From Pinus tabuliformis (lineage: Eukaryota; Streptophyta; Pinopsida; Pinales; Pinaceae): DNA of 64,000 nt. Positions 42,663 through 53,439 of this stretch are shown in pieces. The first letter of the stretch is position 1. Every line of letters starts with the position of its first letter. Where the stretch lies: contig CM062817.1 in assembly GCA_031772625.1 (NCBI GenBank), positions 890,492,184 to 890,556,183 on the forward strand. The letters run 5' to 3'. The notes under the pieces were generated by a model. That model ran no database searches. It was not told the DNA's origin and saw only the letters and a list, made by a program, of their open reading frames with translations. The position numbers and the translations under genes were made by a program.

Positions 42663-43913
42663 CTAAGCATGTTTCGTCCCCGAAACATGGGAAGAACATA
42701 AATAATAAGATCTACTCAAAAGAGTAGTCCACTGGTACCATGCACGTGCATCTAGCCATCCAAGAAAAAGGTGAACCCTTGATCTCGCTGGTGCCTCGCT
42801 TGCTTGAGATGGAAGTTGACCGTGGCAGCTCTTCTGTGTTGATGTGTAGTAGGTGGATCTAGGTGCCTTGCTGGGGTTGTTGTCCTTGTGGCTAGTTGGT
42901 TGCCATCTTGTTGGTTGTTTTCTTGCGGGGTGATGTGGGTGATGATATGTTGAAGTTTTAACCCATGGTGTCTTTTTCTTTAATTCACCCTGCTGTGGTG
43001 CCTGTTGTGGTGTCTTCTTTTCCAATATGACTTCAACCACTGAACCCTCATTAGATGTGTCAGCACCTGTTACCTGTTCAGCTTCAGCCTCTGTTTGTGT
43101 TTGATTGTCAACCATCAACTGCTCATCATCTGATATGTCAGTCCCTTGAACATCTTCTGCTTCAGCCTCCATGTGCTCTACCTGTTTATGGATAGAAATA
43201 TCCTGTAATGTAATTTTCTTCTTTTTATACCATAGCTTCAGGAATTTCTTCTGCACATTAATATTGATAGTACCCACGGATTCCATCCAAGGGTATCCCA
43301 AAACAACATCCATGTTATCCATATCTGAAGCGTAAAAATCACCATGAAACACATACTTATCCATAGAAAGCTTCAAATCCTTGTACACTTGAACATCCTC
43401 ATGATCAACCTGTGTATGTTCAATTTGTTTCGCTAGGACTTGCAATTTCTTTGCCAAGTTGACATTTATAAGATTTTGTTTGCAACTCGGATTGATAGAC
43501 ACAATGATTTTCTCCTTCTGAATCAATCCATGAACCTGCAATACAGAGATACCAGCCAAAAATAACCCTTTTGGTTCCTTGGTTTCCTTCTTTCCTGTAA
43601 AAATAAAATCTTTGCTAGGCTGTGTGTCTGTCTGTGTGTGCTTATCCACAAAATTTGATTTACGGTCAAAGCGCTCTATAAGAGCTTTTTTGAAGGCATC
43701 CCAATTCTGAAAAGGTCCATTGCAACGCTGATGCCATTCCGCCCATATCCATCGTTGATTGTCTAGGTACTTGGTCCCCACCATAAGCTTAGTCCAATCA
43801 TCTAGGATATGATTCAATCTGAAAGACTGCTCCATTTGTGCTAGCCATGTTGATGTGTGAGAACCGTCAAATTTATATAAGTCCCTCGAATTCCGATCTA
43901 GGCCCGCCATCAC
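42663..43913 (-). CDS. Gag plus inactive protease-like protein of H
   Basis: 416 codons, no stop. Residues 1-90 hold a gypsy Gag core (YKFDGSHTSTWLAQMEQSF, QRWIWAEWHQRC, WDAFKKALIERF). No CCHC knuckle follows. Residues about 120-250 resemble a retroviral protease: KIIVSINPSCKQNLINVNLA aligns with the active-site strand, and MDVVLGYPWMESVGTININV and KKKKITLQDI with its end. The usual DSG is NPS, so catalysis is lost. After that come an acidic Glu/Ala/Asp region and a Pro/His/Lys-rich basic tail. The ATG at 43913 gives MMAGLDRNSRDLYKF, just before the Gag core. The intact frame suggests recent or continuing use, with reverse transcriptase and integrase supplied by other elements. Confidence 0.88.
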   Translation of the reverse strand: MMAGLDRNSRDLYKFDGSHTSTWLAQMEQSFRLNHILDDWTKLMVGTKYLDNQRWIWAEWHQRCNGPFQNWDAFKKALIERFDRKSNFVDKHTQTDTQPSKDFIFTGKKETKEPKGLFLAGISVLQVHGLIQKEKIIVSINPSCKQNLINVNLAKKLQVLAKQIEHTQVDHEDVQVYKDLKLSMDKYVFHGDFYASDMDNMDVVLGYPWMESVGTININVQKKFLKLWYKKKKITLQDISIHKQVEHMEAEAEDVQGTDISDDEQLMVDNQTQTEAEAEQVTGADTSNEGSVVEVILEKKTPQQAPQQGELKKKTPWVKTSTYHHPHHPARKQPTRWQPTSHKDNNPSKAPRSTYYTSTQKSCHGQLPSQASEAPARSRVHLFLGWLDARAWYQWTTLLSRSYYLCSSHVSGTKHA

Positions 43914-44301
43914 AAAAATATTGGTGAAAAATTGAAATGGTCACAGATCCGTCAATATTGCTCAGAATCTCTATTATAACCTATTTTTAGAAATGGAACA
44001 ACCACTCTGCATCTGCCCATGTGGTAGAAATCTTGATCCAGGTGCTTGAAATTTCAGATCTGCGCTGCTACTCTCCCGCCGTCACCCAAAATTTCTGCAA
44101 AAAGAGCTGATTTTAATTCAGCGATATCTCCCTCATCCGGACTCCGATTCGACTGATTTTTTTTTTTTGAAATTGGGTATTTTTTCCCAAAGAATCCAGA
44201 TCTGCAATTAGATTTTACAGATCTTGTACCAGGACTTCTAGATCTGCGCCACAAACTCGCTGTCCTGAAAATTGTTTGCAACCCCACTGATTTTTAAATC
44301 A
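43914..44301 (-). other. Leader of H
   Basis: About 390 bp between the primer-site repeats and the Gag ATG. Contains two loosely related GATCTG/CAGATC-rich blocks and a poly-T at 44159. No gene. Confidence 0.6.
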
Positions 44302-44373
44302 GCGATACCACTTGTTATAGCTCTGATACCACTTGTTATAGCTTTGATACCAATTGTTGTAGCTCTGATACCA
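44302..44373 (-). repeat. 21-bp tandem repeat of the H primer site
   Basis: On the + strand the unit GCTCTGATACCA plus nine bases occurs at 44320, 44341 and 44362, with a partial unit at 44302. On the minus strand these are three primer sites TGGTATCARAGC spaced 21 bp apart, the first two bases inside the 5' LTR. Only the LTR-proximal one is at the standard distance. Confidence 0.93.
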
Positions 44374-44375
44374 AT

Positions 44376-44821
44376 TGTTGTAGATCTAACCCAGAATATT
44401 ATAGATCTGATATAAAAGTATAAGAGAATGCAAATAAACCCAGAAATAATATGAAATGATACTTTATTGATCAAACCCTTAAGGTAGGGCAACACCATAC
44501 ATTCACTCCTTAAGGAAGGAGAACACTCCACAAGCCATATGCTCGTTCATACAAGAATACTTCACTTCATCTTCATATCTCTCCATGTGGAGTCTCTAGC
44601 CTCTATATAGGCCTCATACATACAATACCATGCATCATTACCATGGTTCCCTCATACCATCAACTAATACCATGGGCCCATTACATTATTATTAACTACT
44701 TGTGGTCCCTTACATGACATGGGTTAACCACCTTATTTATTATTATGGCCCATTCCATTATTACATTATTACCTTGGGTACCTCCCTTGGTACCCCATAT
44801 TACCCCCCTAGGTACATAACA
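44376..44821 (-). repeat. 5' LTR of H
   Basis: 446 bp, nearly identical to 42208-42653. It contains TATATAGG near 44603 (+ strand) and many CCATGG/ACCATGG words. Confidence 0.96.
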
Positions 44822-45332
44822 GCAACAGTGTGATGTGTACAACATGGTCATAAGGTCCAACATTGTGATGATGGGTGCAACATGGTGTAGCACGGTGAGG
44901 TGCATCATGATGAAGAGATACAACACAATGATAGGTGAAGGAGTCACCTTGGAGAATCAGTTTAAGCAACATGTCTTCAATTAATCTCATGTATCATCTT
45001 CTTAGAGATGATCTATGCTCTTATCTAGATAAGTCAAAGTGTTGACCTCTGTTGTAAATGTACTATCTCTCTCTCTCTCTCTCTCTCCCTTGAACTATTG
45101 AAGAACATATAAGAAGAATTGATCAAGGGTTTCCTCACATTGGGGTTTATCCTTGGCTAGCGCCACATTTTGTGTCCTCTTGTCTGGCTTGTCATCTGCG
45201 ATTTATGTTTATATTCTATCTGTAGTTTACTTTAATGCTAATGTGATTGCTAATAGGAAAAAATATTGAGCTAACTGTGAAAATTGAAATAAATTGCTCT
45301 AAGCATAGAACATACCTAAACTTAACACAAAG

Positions 45333-45920
45333 GAAGCATAAAAATTTCTAGATGTAGCAGTCCAAACTAAAGAAACAAACATCAATACGACTAATCTTGC
45401 AGTTCAGGCAAATCCAAACCCTATTGAAGTAAAAACATACTCAGAGGTTGTCGTTCAAACAAAGGACACCCCAAACAAAGATTCAGTGGTTAAGTCAACA
45501 ACAACAATGCCTGATGGAAATAAGGAAACTGCCACAAAAAACGTTTAAGGAAGTTCAAACAAGAGAAATTCCTTATCTACATCTGAATTACAAGAGTAGA
45601 CACCTTAACATATCTACAAATATATATCGCACAGAACATAAATAAACTTATGTTTCGAAGAATATTGAAATAAGCTCAATCTAGTGATACGATAACTATT
45701 CACCACACATATCCAAGGGTCAAAAGATTTCCCAGAAGATTAATCTAGGATGGTCTGATCCGTTTTCAATATGACAATTATGTCTATCGCTCAGAACATC
45801 ATATTGTCTTGTATCAACAAAGATGAAAGTTCAGAAATGAAAAAATATTCTGAACGACAGAAGAGATCCGATCCATCATCAATAAGCTTTGAGGACAAAA
45901 CTTTTTGAAGGGGAAGACAA
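45333..45920 (+). other. 3' internal part of F
   Basis: Continuation of F after the nested copia element. The A-rich + strand includes the ORF 45448-45645, which has no family motif. Shortly before the LTR the text FEDKTF (about 45890) resembles the common gypsy polyprotein end, then the purine tract at 45907-45920. Confidence 0.65.
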
Positions 45921-46212
45921 TGTAACCAACTAAATTTATATGAAAATAAACAAAAATAGTGTAAAAGAAAACAAATAATATTAATGATTAATTAGTTAGC
46001 AATTAATGAAAAAATATGTCCCTAAGGGCATAACCGTGAGTGAAAGGGTACTTACTTGGCTATATTTACAGGACCCTCATTTTCATTTGTAATCATCATA
46101 CATCAATTCTTTAATACAATATACACTTTACACTTACTATCCTACAATGGATGTATTTGTCTACGAAATATTTTAATATTTCATTGTGTATATGACTAGT
46201 GGTTGTTTTACA
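45921..46212 (+). repeat. 3' LTR of F
   Basis: Pair of 32992-33282. Starts TGTAACCAAC and ends GTTGTTTTACA. Confidence 0.95.
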
Positions 46213-46726
46213 CACATATCTAAGTGTCTAGACATATATAAGTTCTCCAAAGGGACATCTAATCTTGGTAATAAATAAGAGAATTATTGAAGTAATTGAC
46301 TTTTATAAGAAACAATGAGTTAATATTATGAAGTGCAAAGGTTATTTGCATTAGTGAATTAGATGAATTTCAATTGTTGATTTCAATTGAAGTTGAGATC
46401 TATTTTCAATGTGAGATTAATGTTGTGGATTCGGTCAATAATTCAAACTTATAAAGGAAGGCTAGGCTAAGGGAAAAGACAAATTTAGAGAACACAAGAT
46501 ATAGTGAGATCTCAATCATTGGGTGGAGAAGGGAAATCATCGAGGTGTGTAAATTATAAAAAAAAAACAAGGGGAAACAAGGGAGAATGATTCATCAACT
46601 AGCAAGATTGAATGATAGGTTTTGAGGGTTTTATTAGGTGGACAAATTTCAGGTTTTGCTAGTCGTAATTTTCCTCAATGGGCATTTAATTTTCAGGAAG
46701 GGAAGCCCTTATATGCTAAAAACTAA
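46213..46726. other. Unassigned flank
   Basis: A/T-rich sequence between element F and the copia element M. I see no gene or repeat pair. Confidence 0.4.
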
Positions 46727-47164
46727 TGTTAATGGACAATAATTTGAAGGGCATAATTTTTGTATGCATGTGTATGAGATTAGTCAGTTTTGTTTCCACT
46801 ATCTTTATATTTTATTTTTGTCCAATAATTCTTTTACTTAATAAATATGCAATTAATAAATTTACAAGTGATTTGCTAGGTAATAAATTGCCAGTAGTTG
46901 GAGTTATTAAAATTAACATGGTATTAGAGGTTGCACTTTAAGAGGGAGGCTAATTTTTGGGATCTGCATAGATCAATCAACATTGAAATGGTGGAGGTCA
47001 TTCTTTAGAGGGGGAGAGGGAGGCTGTACTAGTAAAGGGTTTGGTGGAGATAAATTTTTTGTGGGCGTTCTAAAGGATCAAAACATAGATCCATAAGGAG
47101 ATCTTAGCAATTCTATAGACCAACGCCATTTTTTATTCTTGTGGGTGATAGAAGGACTTAGCAC

Positions 47165-47945
47165 ATGACAAATTTTATGAGATCTAGCAATACCAATAAC
47201 TAGTCTTAGATTGAAGACCTATTGGATGGAGCATCTAACTTATTGTCATGGAAGGGGAGGGTGACCTTGCTTTTAGACGAGCATGACCTTTGGGAGATTA
47301 CAAAAAAGGTTGTTCATATATTGAAAGATGCAAAACTTAAGGAAACTCATGAAAAGAAGAACATCAGAGGCAAGAGAGTGATTATGGATGCTATAAAGGA
47401 TCATTGGATCGTGCACTTGGAAAAGATGCAATCATTTAAAGATATCTTTAAGGCTCTAGTGGACCTGTTATGGAGTGATAACATGAATAATAAGATGATC
47501 TTGAGAAACAGGCTCAAAACCATCCAAATATCAATGTTTGATATCATAATTACTTCATGAGGATCACACAGATACAAGATCAACTTGTAGGCAATGGGGA
47601 GAATCTAGATGAGACAAAACTTGTCAATGTGGCACTGAATGGGTTCACCAAGCCATGGGAACCATTTGTCAAGGGTGTTTGCGCTCGAGACAAAATTTCC
47701 AATTGGGAGAGGCTTTGGGATGATTGCATCCTAGAAGAGGCTCGAGAAGAGTCTAAGGTCAATAGGCAAGGAGATGGAGAGGATAACCTAGCCCTGGTTA
47801 GTGTGGCCAATAAAGTAAAAGGGAAGGGTTCCAAGGGTAACAAGGAATGATCACAACTAGGGAAAAAGAAGCAATTGAGCAAGTTCAAGTGTGTTGATTT
47901 CCACAAGAATGGGCACTATGCATCATAGTGTTTGGAGAAGAAGAA
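47165..47945 (+). pseudogene. copia M gag
   Basis: LLDGASNLLSWKGRVTLLLD, LKTIQISMFDIITS, a frameshift at about 47558, then TQIQDQLVGNGENLDETKLV and LNGFTKPWEPFVKGV: a copia Gag with its usual motif order. The zinc knuckle survives as FKCVDFHKNGHYAS, with Cys lost from CX2C and a stop in place of the last part. The frame could begin at the ATG at 47165. Confidence 0.9.
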
Positions 47946-47999
47946 TGGAAAGTGGAATTCACAACAAACAACAACATCAATAGACATAACTTGACGAGT

Positions 48000-48650
48000 T
48001 TGCAATGAATTTCGAGAAGGACTTCTCAACAGTCTCATGTCTTTCTACCAACACCATCACTAGGAGTGCTTGGTACTTGGATTATGGTGCATCATGCCAT
48101 ATATAGAAGTGCATGAGTAGTTTAGTAGTATAACAGAGAGAATTAGGGGTTCATGTTGAGCTTGGTGATGATGCCAAGTATGCTGCAGTGAAGGGAGGGG
48201 GAACTGTTACGTTCTAGCTTGAGTCAAGAGGAATGTTGGAAGCCAAGGATATGTTGTATGTACTAGTACTAAAGAACTTACTCTATCTTAGTTGTGGAGG
48301 GAAGAGGATTTGTAGTCATGTTTCAAAATGGACATGACCTCAATATTAAGGTGGGGAAGAGCCGAGAGCTCCTTCCAATTATTTTAGGAGACCTAGGTGG
48401 TTTGAAAAAACATTGAGGGATGTTTAGGAGCATGTGGAGGATCCTAGGAGCACATTTAAGGAGAGTAGGCCTTTGAAGTTTTTTTTGAACGATATGGTAG
48501 TGATGCGTAGTGTCATTGAAGAGATAATGTACTAGGAGGTTTGGAAGCAAGTCATAGTAAAATATGATGCATGGGACATTGTGCCAGGATCAGAGGGGAA
48601 GCTGATTCTAGGTGTATATTTGAGAAGTACCTTCCTTTCTATGAGGAAGT
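48000..48650 (+). pseudogene. copia M protease remnant joined to RT start
   Basis: SAWYLDYGASCHI (about 48068-48106) is the protease motif with Ser changed to Tyr in DSG (DYG). Later EHVEDPRSTFKESRPLKFF and WDIVPGSEGKLILG (48430-48620) are the copia linker and RT N-terminus. So the integrase was deleted. Many stops. Confidence 0.8.
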
Positions 48651-49585
48651 GTACTTAAAGAAAGAAAAATAAATTTGTCAATTTTTTAATTTTTTAATTT
48701 TTTTTTTGTAAAAGAAAAATATTTTTGAAGCATGGGTTTCATGCTTTATTTATTTATTTTCTAGGTCATAGCCTCCATTGAAGGCTTCTAGGTTTTGTCA
48801 AGAATCAAATGAGTCTTTGTCACATTTATTAGACCCTTATTGGGCATTTGTATCATGTAAAGAAAATTATTCTTGAGTCAAAAGTGTCGTTTCTCACATC
48901 CTCACAAAGTCGACCCTATACTGATGAATTCAACCCAGATTAGGGCTGTTCGACCCAGTAGAAGTGGTATAAATAAAGGCAACTCGACTCATTTTGAACC
49001 ACACACTCTCAAGTTCGATCTACAAGAGAAAGAGGATGGAAAAAGAGAGTCAACTATAGGAGAAGAAGACCTAATTCAAGAAATAAGAAAAATCAAAGTT
49101 TGGAGCATCTCTCTCTTTCACACATGCGAGTTTTGTAGGGTTTTTGGGCAAGTTACAGGGGCTGAAATATCTGTAGTAATTGCAAGTCCGAAATATTGTA
49201 GTTGGGGGTTCAAAATTCTGGATTGAAGCAGTTTTTGAGGAGCTAACACTTGGAGGATTTGGTAGAGTTTGTTTACATGAAGGAATGTTTGACTTGGTGA
49301 TTGGAGGTCTTTGTCTAGGTGAAAAGGTCTTGAATTATCTCATTTTGATTTGAATATACTAGTGGAAGAGTTGGATTGGGTTTTCCCCTATATAGGGGTT
49401 TTGCCCTCGCTGAGTGCCTATATATGGTGTCCCTTATTCTTGTGATATTCATACATTTGTAATTTGGTAATTTATTGATGAAAGATAATATAATTAAGAA
49501 GTAAAAGAATCCAACACACAACACATGTAATTATTAAGAAAAAAAGAATCAAATCCTAATATCTACATGCATTGATTTCTCAACA
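48651..49585 (+). repeat. Probable 5' LTR of copia N (left boundary not fixed)
   Basis: The right end TTCTCAACA at 49585 is followed directly by a primer site, so the sequence before is a 5' LTR. A TATA-like TATAAATA lies at 48970. I could not find the TG start; it probably lies between 48650 and 48880. No second copy exists in the window. Confidence 0.65.
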
Positions 49586-49799
49586 TGGTATCAAAGCTAA
49601 GGTGAAAGAAGGACTATTTGAAGATCTTTTTGTTGGCTATCATTTGAAGAAAAAAATAACTCTTGGAAGAAAATATCACTTTCTCAATGACAAGCTATTT
49701 GAATATGGGACTCAATCTCTTGAAAATTGTAGGAAGCTTTATTGGAAAGATCATCTACAATTTATCTAGGAGAGTCAAGAGTGAAGGATTCTTGGCTGC

Positions 49800-50740
49800 A
49801 CCTATAATACACTTGATGATGAAAATGCATGGATTATTGATAATGGAGCCTCAATACACATAGAAGGAGAAAGTGGAGAACTTCATACTTTATCAAAGGG
49901 ATCATCATCACATGTAGTGGAGCTTCGAGACAACAACAACTATGCAATCAAGGGCCTTGGATCTACATCATTGGAGCTAGAAAGTGGAAGAAATCTATAT
50001 CTCAACAATATTCTCTATCTCCCAAGTTTGAAAAAGAATTTACTTTCCATTCTCGTTTAGAAGACAAAGGAGATAGAGTTGCTTTTGTAGATTGTAAAGT
50101 TTTGATTTGGGGAAGTTTTGAAAAAGCTAGGGTTATTGAGATTCATGAAGGAAGATTATATAGAGTTATAACACCATATCCTCAAGCCCTCATTCACATG
50201 GAGATTAGTCCCATCGAAATTTGGCATAGAATATATGGACACATTCACTACAAGATAATATCCTCTTTAATTCAAATGGTGAAGGGCATCCCCAACATTA
50301 AGGAGTACAATTAAGGAGTGTGCAAGGGATGTGCTCTGGGAAAGAATACTAGGAAACCCTTTACAAGCAGTGACACAAGGTCTAAGGAATATTAAACCTC
50401 ATTCATTATGATGTATGTGGGCCCATTTTTAGTAAATCTCTTGGAGGCCACCAATACTATGCAACCTTCATTGATGATAACTCCAGAAAGACATGGCTCT
50501 ATATTCTCAAGACAAAGGATGAAGTATTTGAAAAATTCAAGGAATATAGATCCAATTTTGAGACCCCATTGAAAGAAAGATAAATACTCTTAGATATGAC
50601 AATGGGGGTGAATATAATTCAAAGGAACTTGTAGCTTATTGAAAGGAAGGATGCATTAAGAGGGAGCTCATTGTTCCCTACAACCCCAAACACAATGGAG
50701 TAGCAGAAAGGAAAAGTATAACCATTGAGGAATGCATAAG
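49800..50740 (+). pseudogene. copia N protease and integrase zinc finger/core
   Basis: AWIIDNGASIHIEGESGEL is the protease motif with Ser of DSG changed to Asn. Later IWHRIYGHIHYKIISSLIQM and CKGCALGKNTRKPF form the HHCC finger. RNDNGGEYNSKEL-like text (about 50590-50630) holds the second catalytic Asp, and VPYNPKHNGVAERKSITIEE the catalytic Glu. Several frame changes and stops. Confidence 0.88.
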
Positions 50741-50744
50741 GACT

Positions 50745-51745
50745 ATGGTATTTGATCAAGACCTATCAAAATTTCTATGGGGAGCAACAACCATGAAAAT
50801 AGTATACATAAAAAATAAAAGTCCTCATAGAATCCTTGATAATATGACACTAGAAGAAGCATTTCCAGGGAATAAGCCATGTGTAGACCATCTCCGAATC
50901 TTTGGATGTCTAGCATACATTCATGTTCCAAAAGACAAGCGAAAGAAGTTAGACTCTACAAGTATAAAACATATATTCGTTGGTTATAACCTTTCATCAA
51001 AGGCTTATAGAATCTACATCAAAGAAGAAAGACAAATTGAAGTTAGCAGAGATGTTATATTTGATAAAAATCATGCCTACAAAAGATCCAAGGATATACC
51101 TATTGAATCTGATGAAGAAGATGTACCACTATTTGATGAAGCAGAGCAACATGACAAGTCTCCTACAAATCAAGAAGAAGAAGGACCAAATGCTGCTATT
51201 CAACCTATAATCATTCCCGAAACAAAGAAGATGCCAAATTGGTTAAAAGCTACACTTGAAGATGCCGAAGGGCATGGAGCAACAAAATGAACTTTTAGAG
51301 AAAGCAAAAGACCAAAAAAATACCCAAGATATGTAACATACATGAAAAAGTTAATTGAAGTAGAACCCACTACTTTTGAAGTAGCCGCTCATCAAGAAGA
51401 ATAGAAGAAATCAATGTAAGAATAATATCAATCTGTCATGAAGAATGGGATTGGGAAATTGTTCCTAGACCTAGTGACAAATTTGTTGTAACCTCAAAAT
51501 GGATTTACAAGATTAAACATGCCATTGATGGAAGTATAGACAAATATAAAGCAAGATTTGTTGCAAGGGGTTCTCTCAAAAGGAAGGGATAGACTCTGAA
51601 TAAAATTTTGCTTCTACTACCAGGTACACTACTATTAGGTCTTTGGTTTTGTTAGTAGCTTCTATGGGATGTAATATCCATCAAATGGAAGTCAAAACAA
51701 CCTTTCTAAATATAACCATTAATGAATAAGTATATATTGAATAAC
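50745..51745 (+). pseudogene. copia N integrase end, linker and RT start
   Basis: The frame 50745-51290 includes MTLEEAFPGNKPCVDHLRIF, CLAYIHVPKDKRKKLD and HIFVGYNLSSKAYRIY, the copia integrase C-terminal region, then an acidic linker. After the TGA, RPKKYPRYV and, from about 51440, WEIVPRPSDKFVVTSKWIYK and KARFVARG mark the RT start. Similarity ends near 51745 within the motif family members write as DVKTAFLNG. Confidence 0.9.
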
Positions 51746-51749
51746 TGGA

Positions 51750-53430
51750 ACAAAGTTACCAATCAAACGAGAACTATTACCTCAAAACAAGAACTCTAGC
51801 AAAAAACCTAAAAAAAACATGAAAAACAACCAAAAAAACGAAAAGTGTTGATGCTGCACCAACATTTTAAAAAAATGACAGTGAAAACCAATTATTTATT
51901 TATTTTTTTGTGTGCAAAAAACATGCTGAAAATGATAAGTATTGATGCTAGAATAATGTTGTTGTTGTTTTTATTTATATTTTCTTGGGTAAAATTTCAA
52001 CATTTTTTCACAGCAATGTTAAAGATAAAATATCATGACTTTGAAAAACCTTAAAAATCCAATGATTTTCAGGCATGGAATTAAAGATAAAATATCATTA
52101 CTTAAAAAAACCTTAAAATTTTGACAAATTTTCAACCATGGAATTAAAATCAAAGATCATGACTATAAAAAACCTTAAGTTTTCAACATATTTCAACCAT
52201 GGCATTATGGAAAAATTTTATGACTAAAAAAACTTTAAAAATGAACACGTAAATGAAAGAGTTATTACACAAAGTAATTCTTTTTTAAATGCTAAAAGTA
52301 TAACGTTTTTAAAATCTTAGCCTAGGACAATTTGATACATTCCAAAAAAAATTTAAAAATCAACCATCAAATTGACACATAGTGTAGGCGAACTCGACCC
52401 ATTGTAATGAAAACATAAAGACCAACCATGAAATTGACACATTATGGGGGTGGATTCAATCCATTATAACGAAAACTTTAAAATCAATTATCAAATTGGC
52501 ACATAATGAGATCATGTTACTAGTCGATCATCAACACAAACTCTGCAGAGAAAAATAAAATAGAACAACATAATAAATAAATAAAAATGAAAAATACGAA
52601 AGAAAACAAAAATTTAAACATTGAAAAAAAAACAACTAAAAAAACACAAAAAATAATAAGTAAATAAAAAAATATATTAAAACATAAAAAATAAGAAAAC
52701 ATAACAAAAAAAATCAAATATAAACAATATACATAAAAAAATAAAAATAAGTAAACATAAAAAATGAAAAAAAATAATAATTATAAAAGATAAAAAAAAC
52801 CAACAAAAAATTAAAAAATATAAAAAAATAAATTAAAAAAAAGAAAATATTTCTAAAAAATCATAATTTAAGAAATAAAAAAAAAAATAACCAAAAAAAA
52901 ACAAAATGAAAAACACATAAATAATGGAGTTGTCTTTAGTGCGACCTTTTGGACTTTCCGGTGCTGGAATCAGGAAGAAATATTTGAGGTGAAATCTTGA
53001 ATTATGTTATCTAAACTAGTTTTTTGACTGTATATATGGATTCAACACCCTGAAAAACCCATAAGGCACTTCCAATGTGCAAGGGTTACCCATCAAGATT
53101 GTGATTTCAATAAATTCCTGTCGGATTTTAGAGAAATTAGACTGGAAAAACTCACCCGAAAAGCTTCCAAAAAGTCTCATTAAAGACAACTCGATAAATA
53201 ATACCGATTGAATAAATAAAAAAATAAACAAAATAAAAAACCTAAAATAAATAAATAAATAAATAAAATATTAAAATAAAATTAAAAACATTAAAAAAAC
53301 ACAAAAAATAATTAAAAACATTTGAAAAAACACAAAAGATAATTAAAAAACATTTGAAAAAACACAAAAAATTAATAAAAAAACATTAAAAAAGAATTAA
53401 AAAACATTAAAACATTTTTTTTGAATATAT
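51750..53430. repeat. A-rich low-complexity region with short tandem repeats
   Basis: Repeats of about 60-65 bp occur at 52010-52220 (shared word TTTCAACCATGG) and of about 68 bp at 52320-52510 (shared words AAATTGACACAT, CCATTRTAA). 52560-52920 and 53215-53420 are almost pure A/AAAT/ACA text. An inverted repeat spans 52926-53193. ORFs here are due to composition. Confidence 0.8.
52926..53193. repeat. Inverted repeat pair (possible MITE or LTR palindrome)
   Basis: The left arm GGAGTTGTCTTTAGTGCGAC... (52926-52962) is similar to the reverse complement of the right arm at about 53155-53193, over about 35 bp with several mismatches. The inside is non-A-rich, unlike the surroundings. I could not find a clear target duplication. 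Confidence 0.6.
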
Positions 53431-53439
53431 ATATAACAC

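Larger units (their letters stand above)
42208..44821 (-). mobile_element. Young gag-only gypsy derivative H (TR-GAG type)
   Basis: LTRs 42208-42653 and 44376-44821, each 446 bp, with only about two differences seen by eye. Flanks GCAAT (42203-42207) and GCAAC (44822-44826) agree at four of five positions. Primer sites lie left of the right LTR, and the purine tract TTAGGGAGGTGAA is right of the left LTR (minus strand). One intact ORF of 416 codons; no RT, RNase H or integrase. This matches the class called terminal-repeat retrotransposons with a GAG domain. It is the youngest element in the window. Confidence 0.95.
35978..45327 (+). mobile_element. Copia element G nested in F
   Basis: Perfect duplication CAAAG (35973-35977 and 45328-45332). 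The 5' LTR begins at 35978 (TGTTAAAATTGG) and the 3' LTR at 40731 after the tract TGAGAGGGAG. The 3' LTR runs to 45327 and contains the gypsy derivative H. The 5' LTR loses its similarity at about 37762 and continues directly into a gag zinc knuckle, so the end of U5, the primer site and the start of gag are deleted. Pol is heavily decayed. Confidence 0.93.
40731..45327 (+). repeat. 3' LTR of G, interrupted by H
   Basis: Starts TGTTAAAATTGG, ends AACTTAACA. It matches the 5' LTR except for the 2.6-kb insertion 42208-44821. Its final part (45228-45327) is missing from the 5' LTR. A CT microsatellite at about 45067 is longer than in the 5' copy. Confidence 0.93.
32992..46212 (+). mobile_element. 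Non-autonomous gypsy-like element F with nested elements
   Basis: LTRs 32992-33282 and 45921-46212 (about 291 bp, near 91% identical by eye) with ends TGTAAC/GTTACA. Flanks CACGT (32987-32991) and CACAT (46213-46217) form a duplication with one mismatch. A perfect primer site follows the 5' LTR and a purine tract GAAGGGGAAGACAA precedes the 3' LTR. Inside are a long leader, a decayed protease-like ORF and a 9.35-kb copia insertion (35978-45327). No RT, RNase H or integrase of its own. Lower LTR identity than in the nested elements agrees with its being the oldest of the nest. Confidence 0.93.
46727..48650 (+). mobile_element. Truncated copia element M
   Basis: A candidate short 5' LTR (46727-46918, TGTTAATGG...ATTAACA) is followed by a primer-site variant TGGTATTAGAGG at 46919-46930. 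Then gag, a protease remnant, and a jump into the RT N-terminus; integrase and the rest are deleted. The LTR start is tentative because no 3' LTR was found. Confidence 0.75.
49586..51745 (+). mobile_element. 3'-truncated copia element N
   Basis: Primer site TGGTATCAAAGC at 49586-49597. Protease, integrase and the first part of RT follow in copia order; gag is absent or unrecognisable and everything after the early RT is missing. The sequence changes to A-rich DNA at about 51750. Confidence 0.88.

Noticed and set aside
44302..44373. CRISPR-like array
   Set aside because: The repeats are primer sites next to an LTR in a plant genome, with 9-bp repeated spacers.
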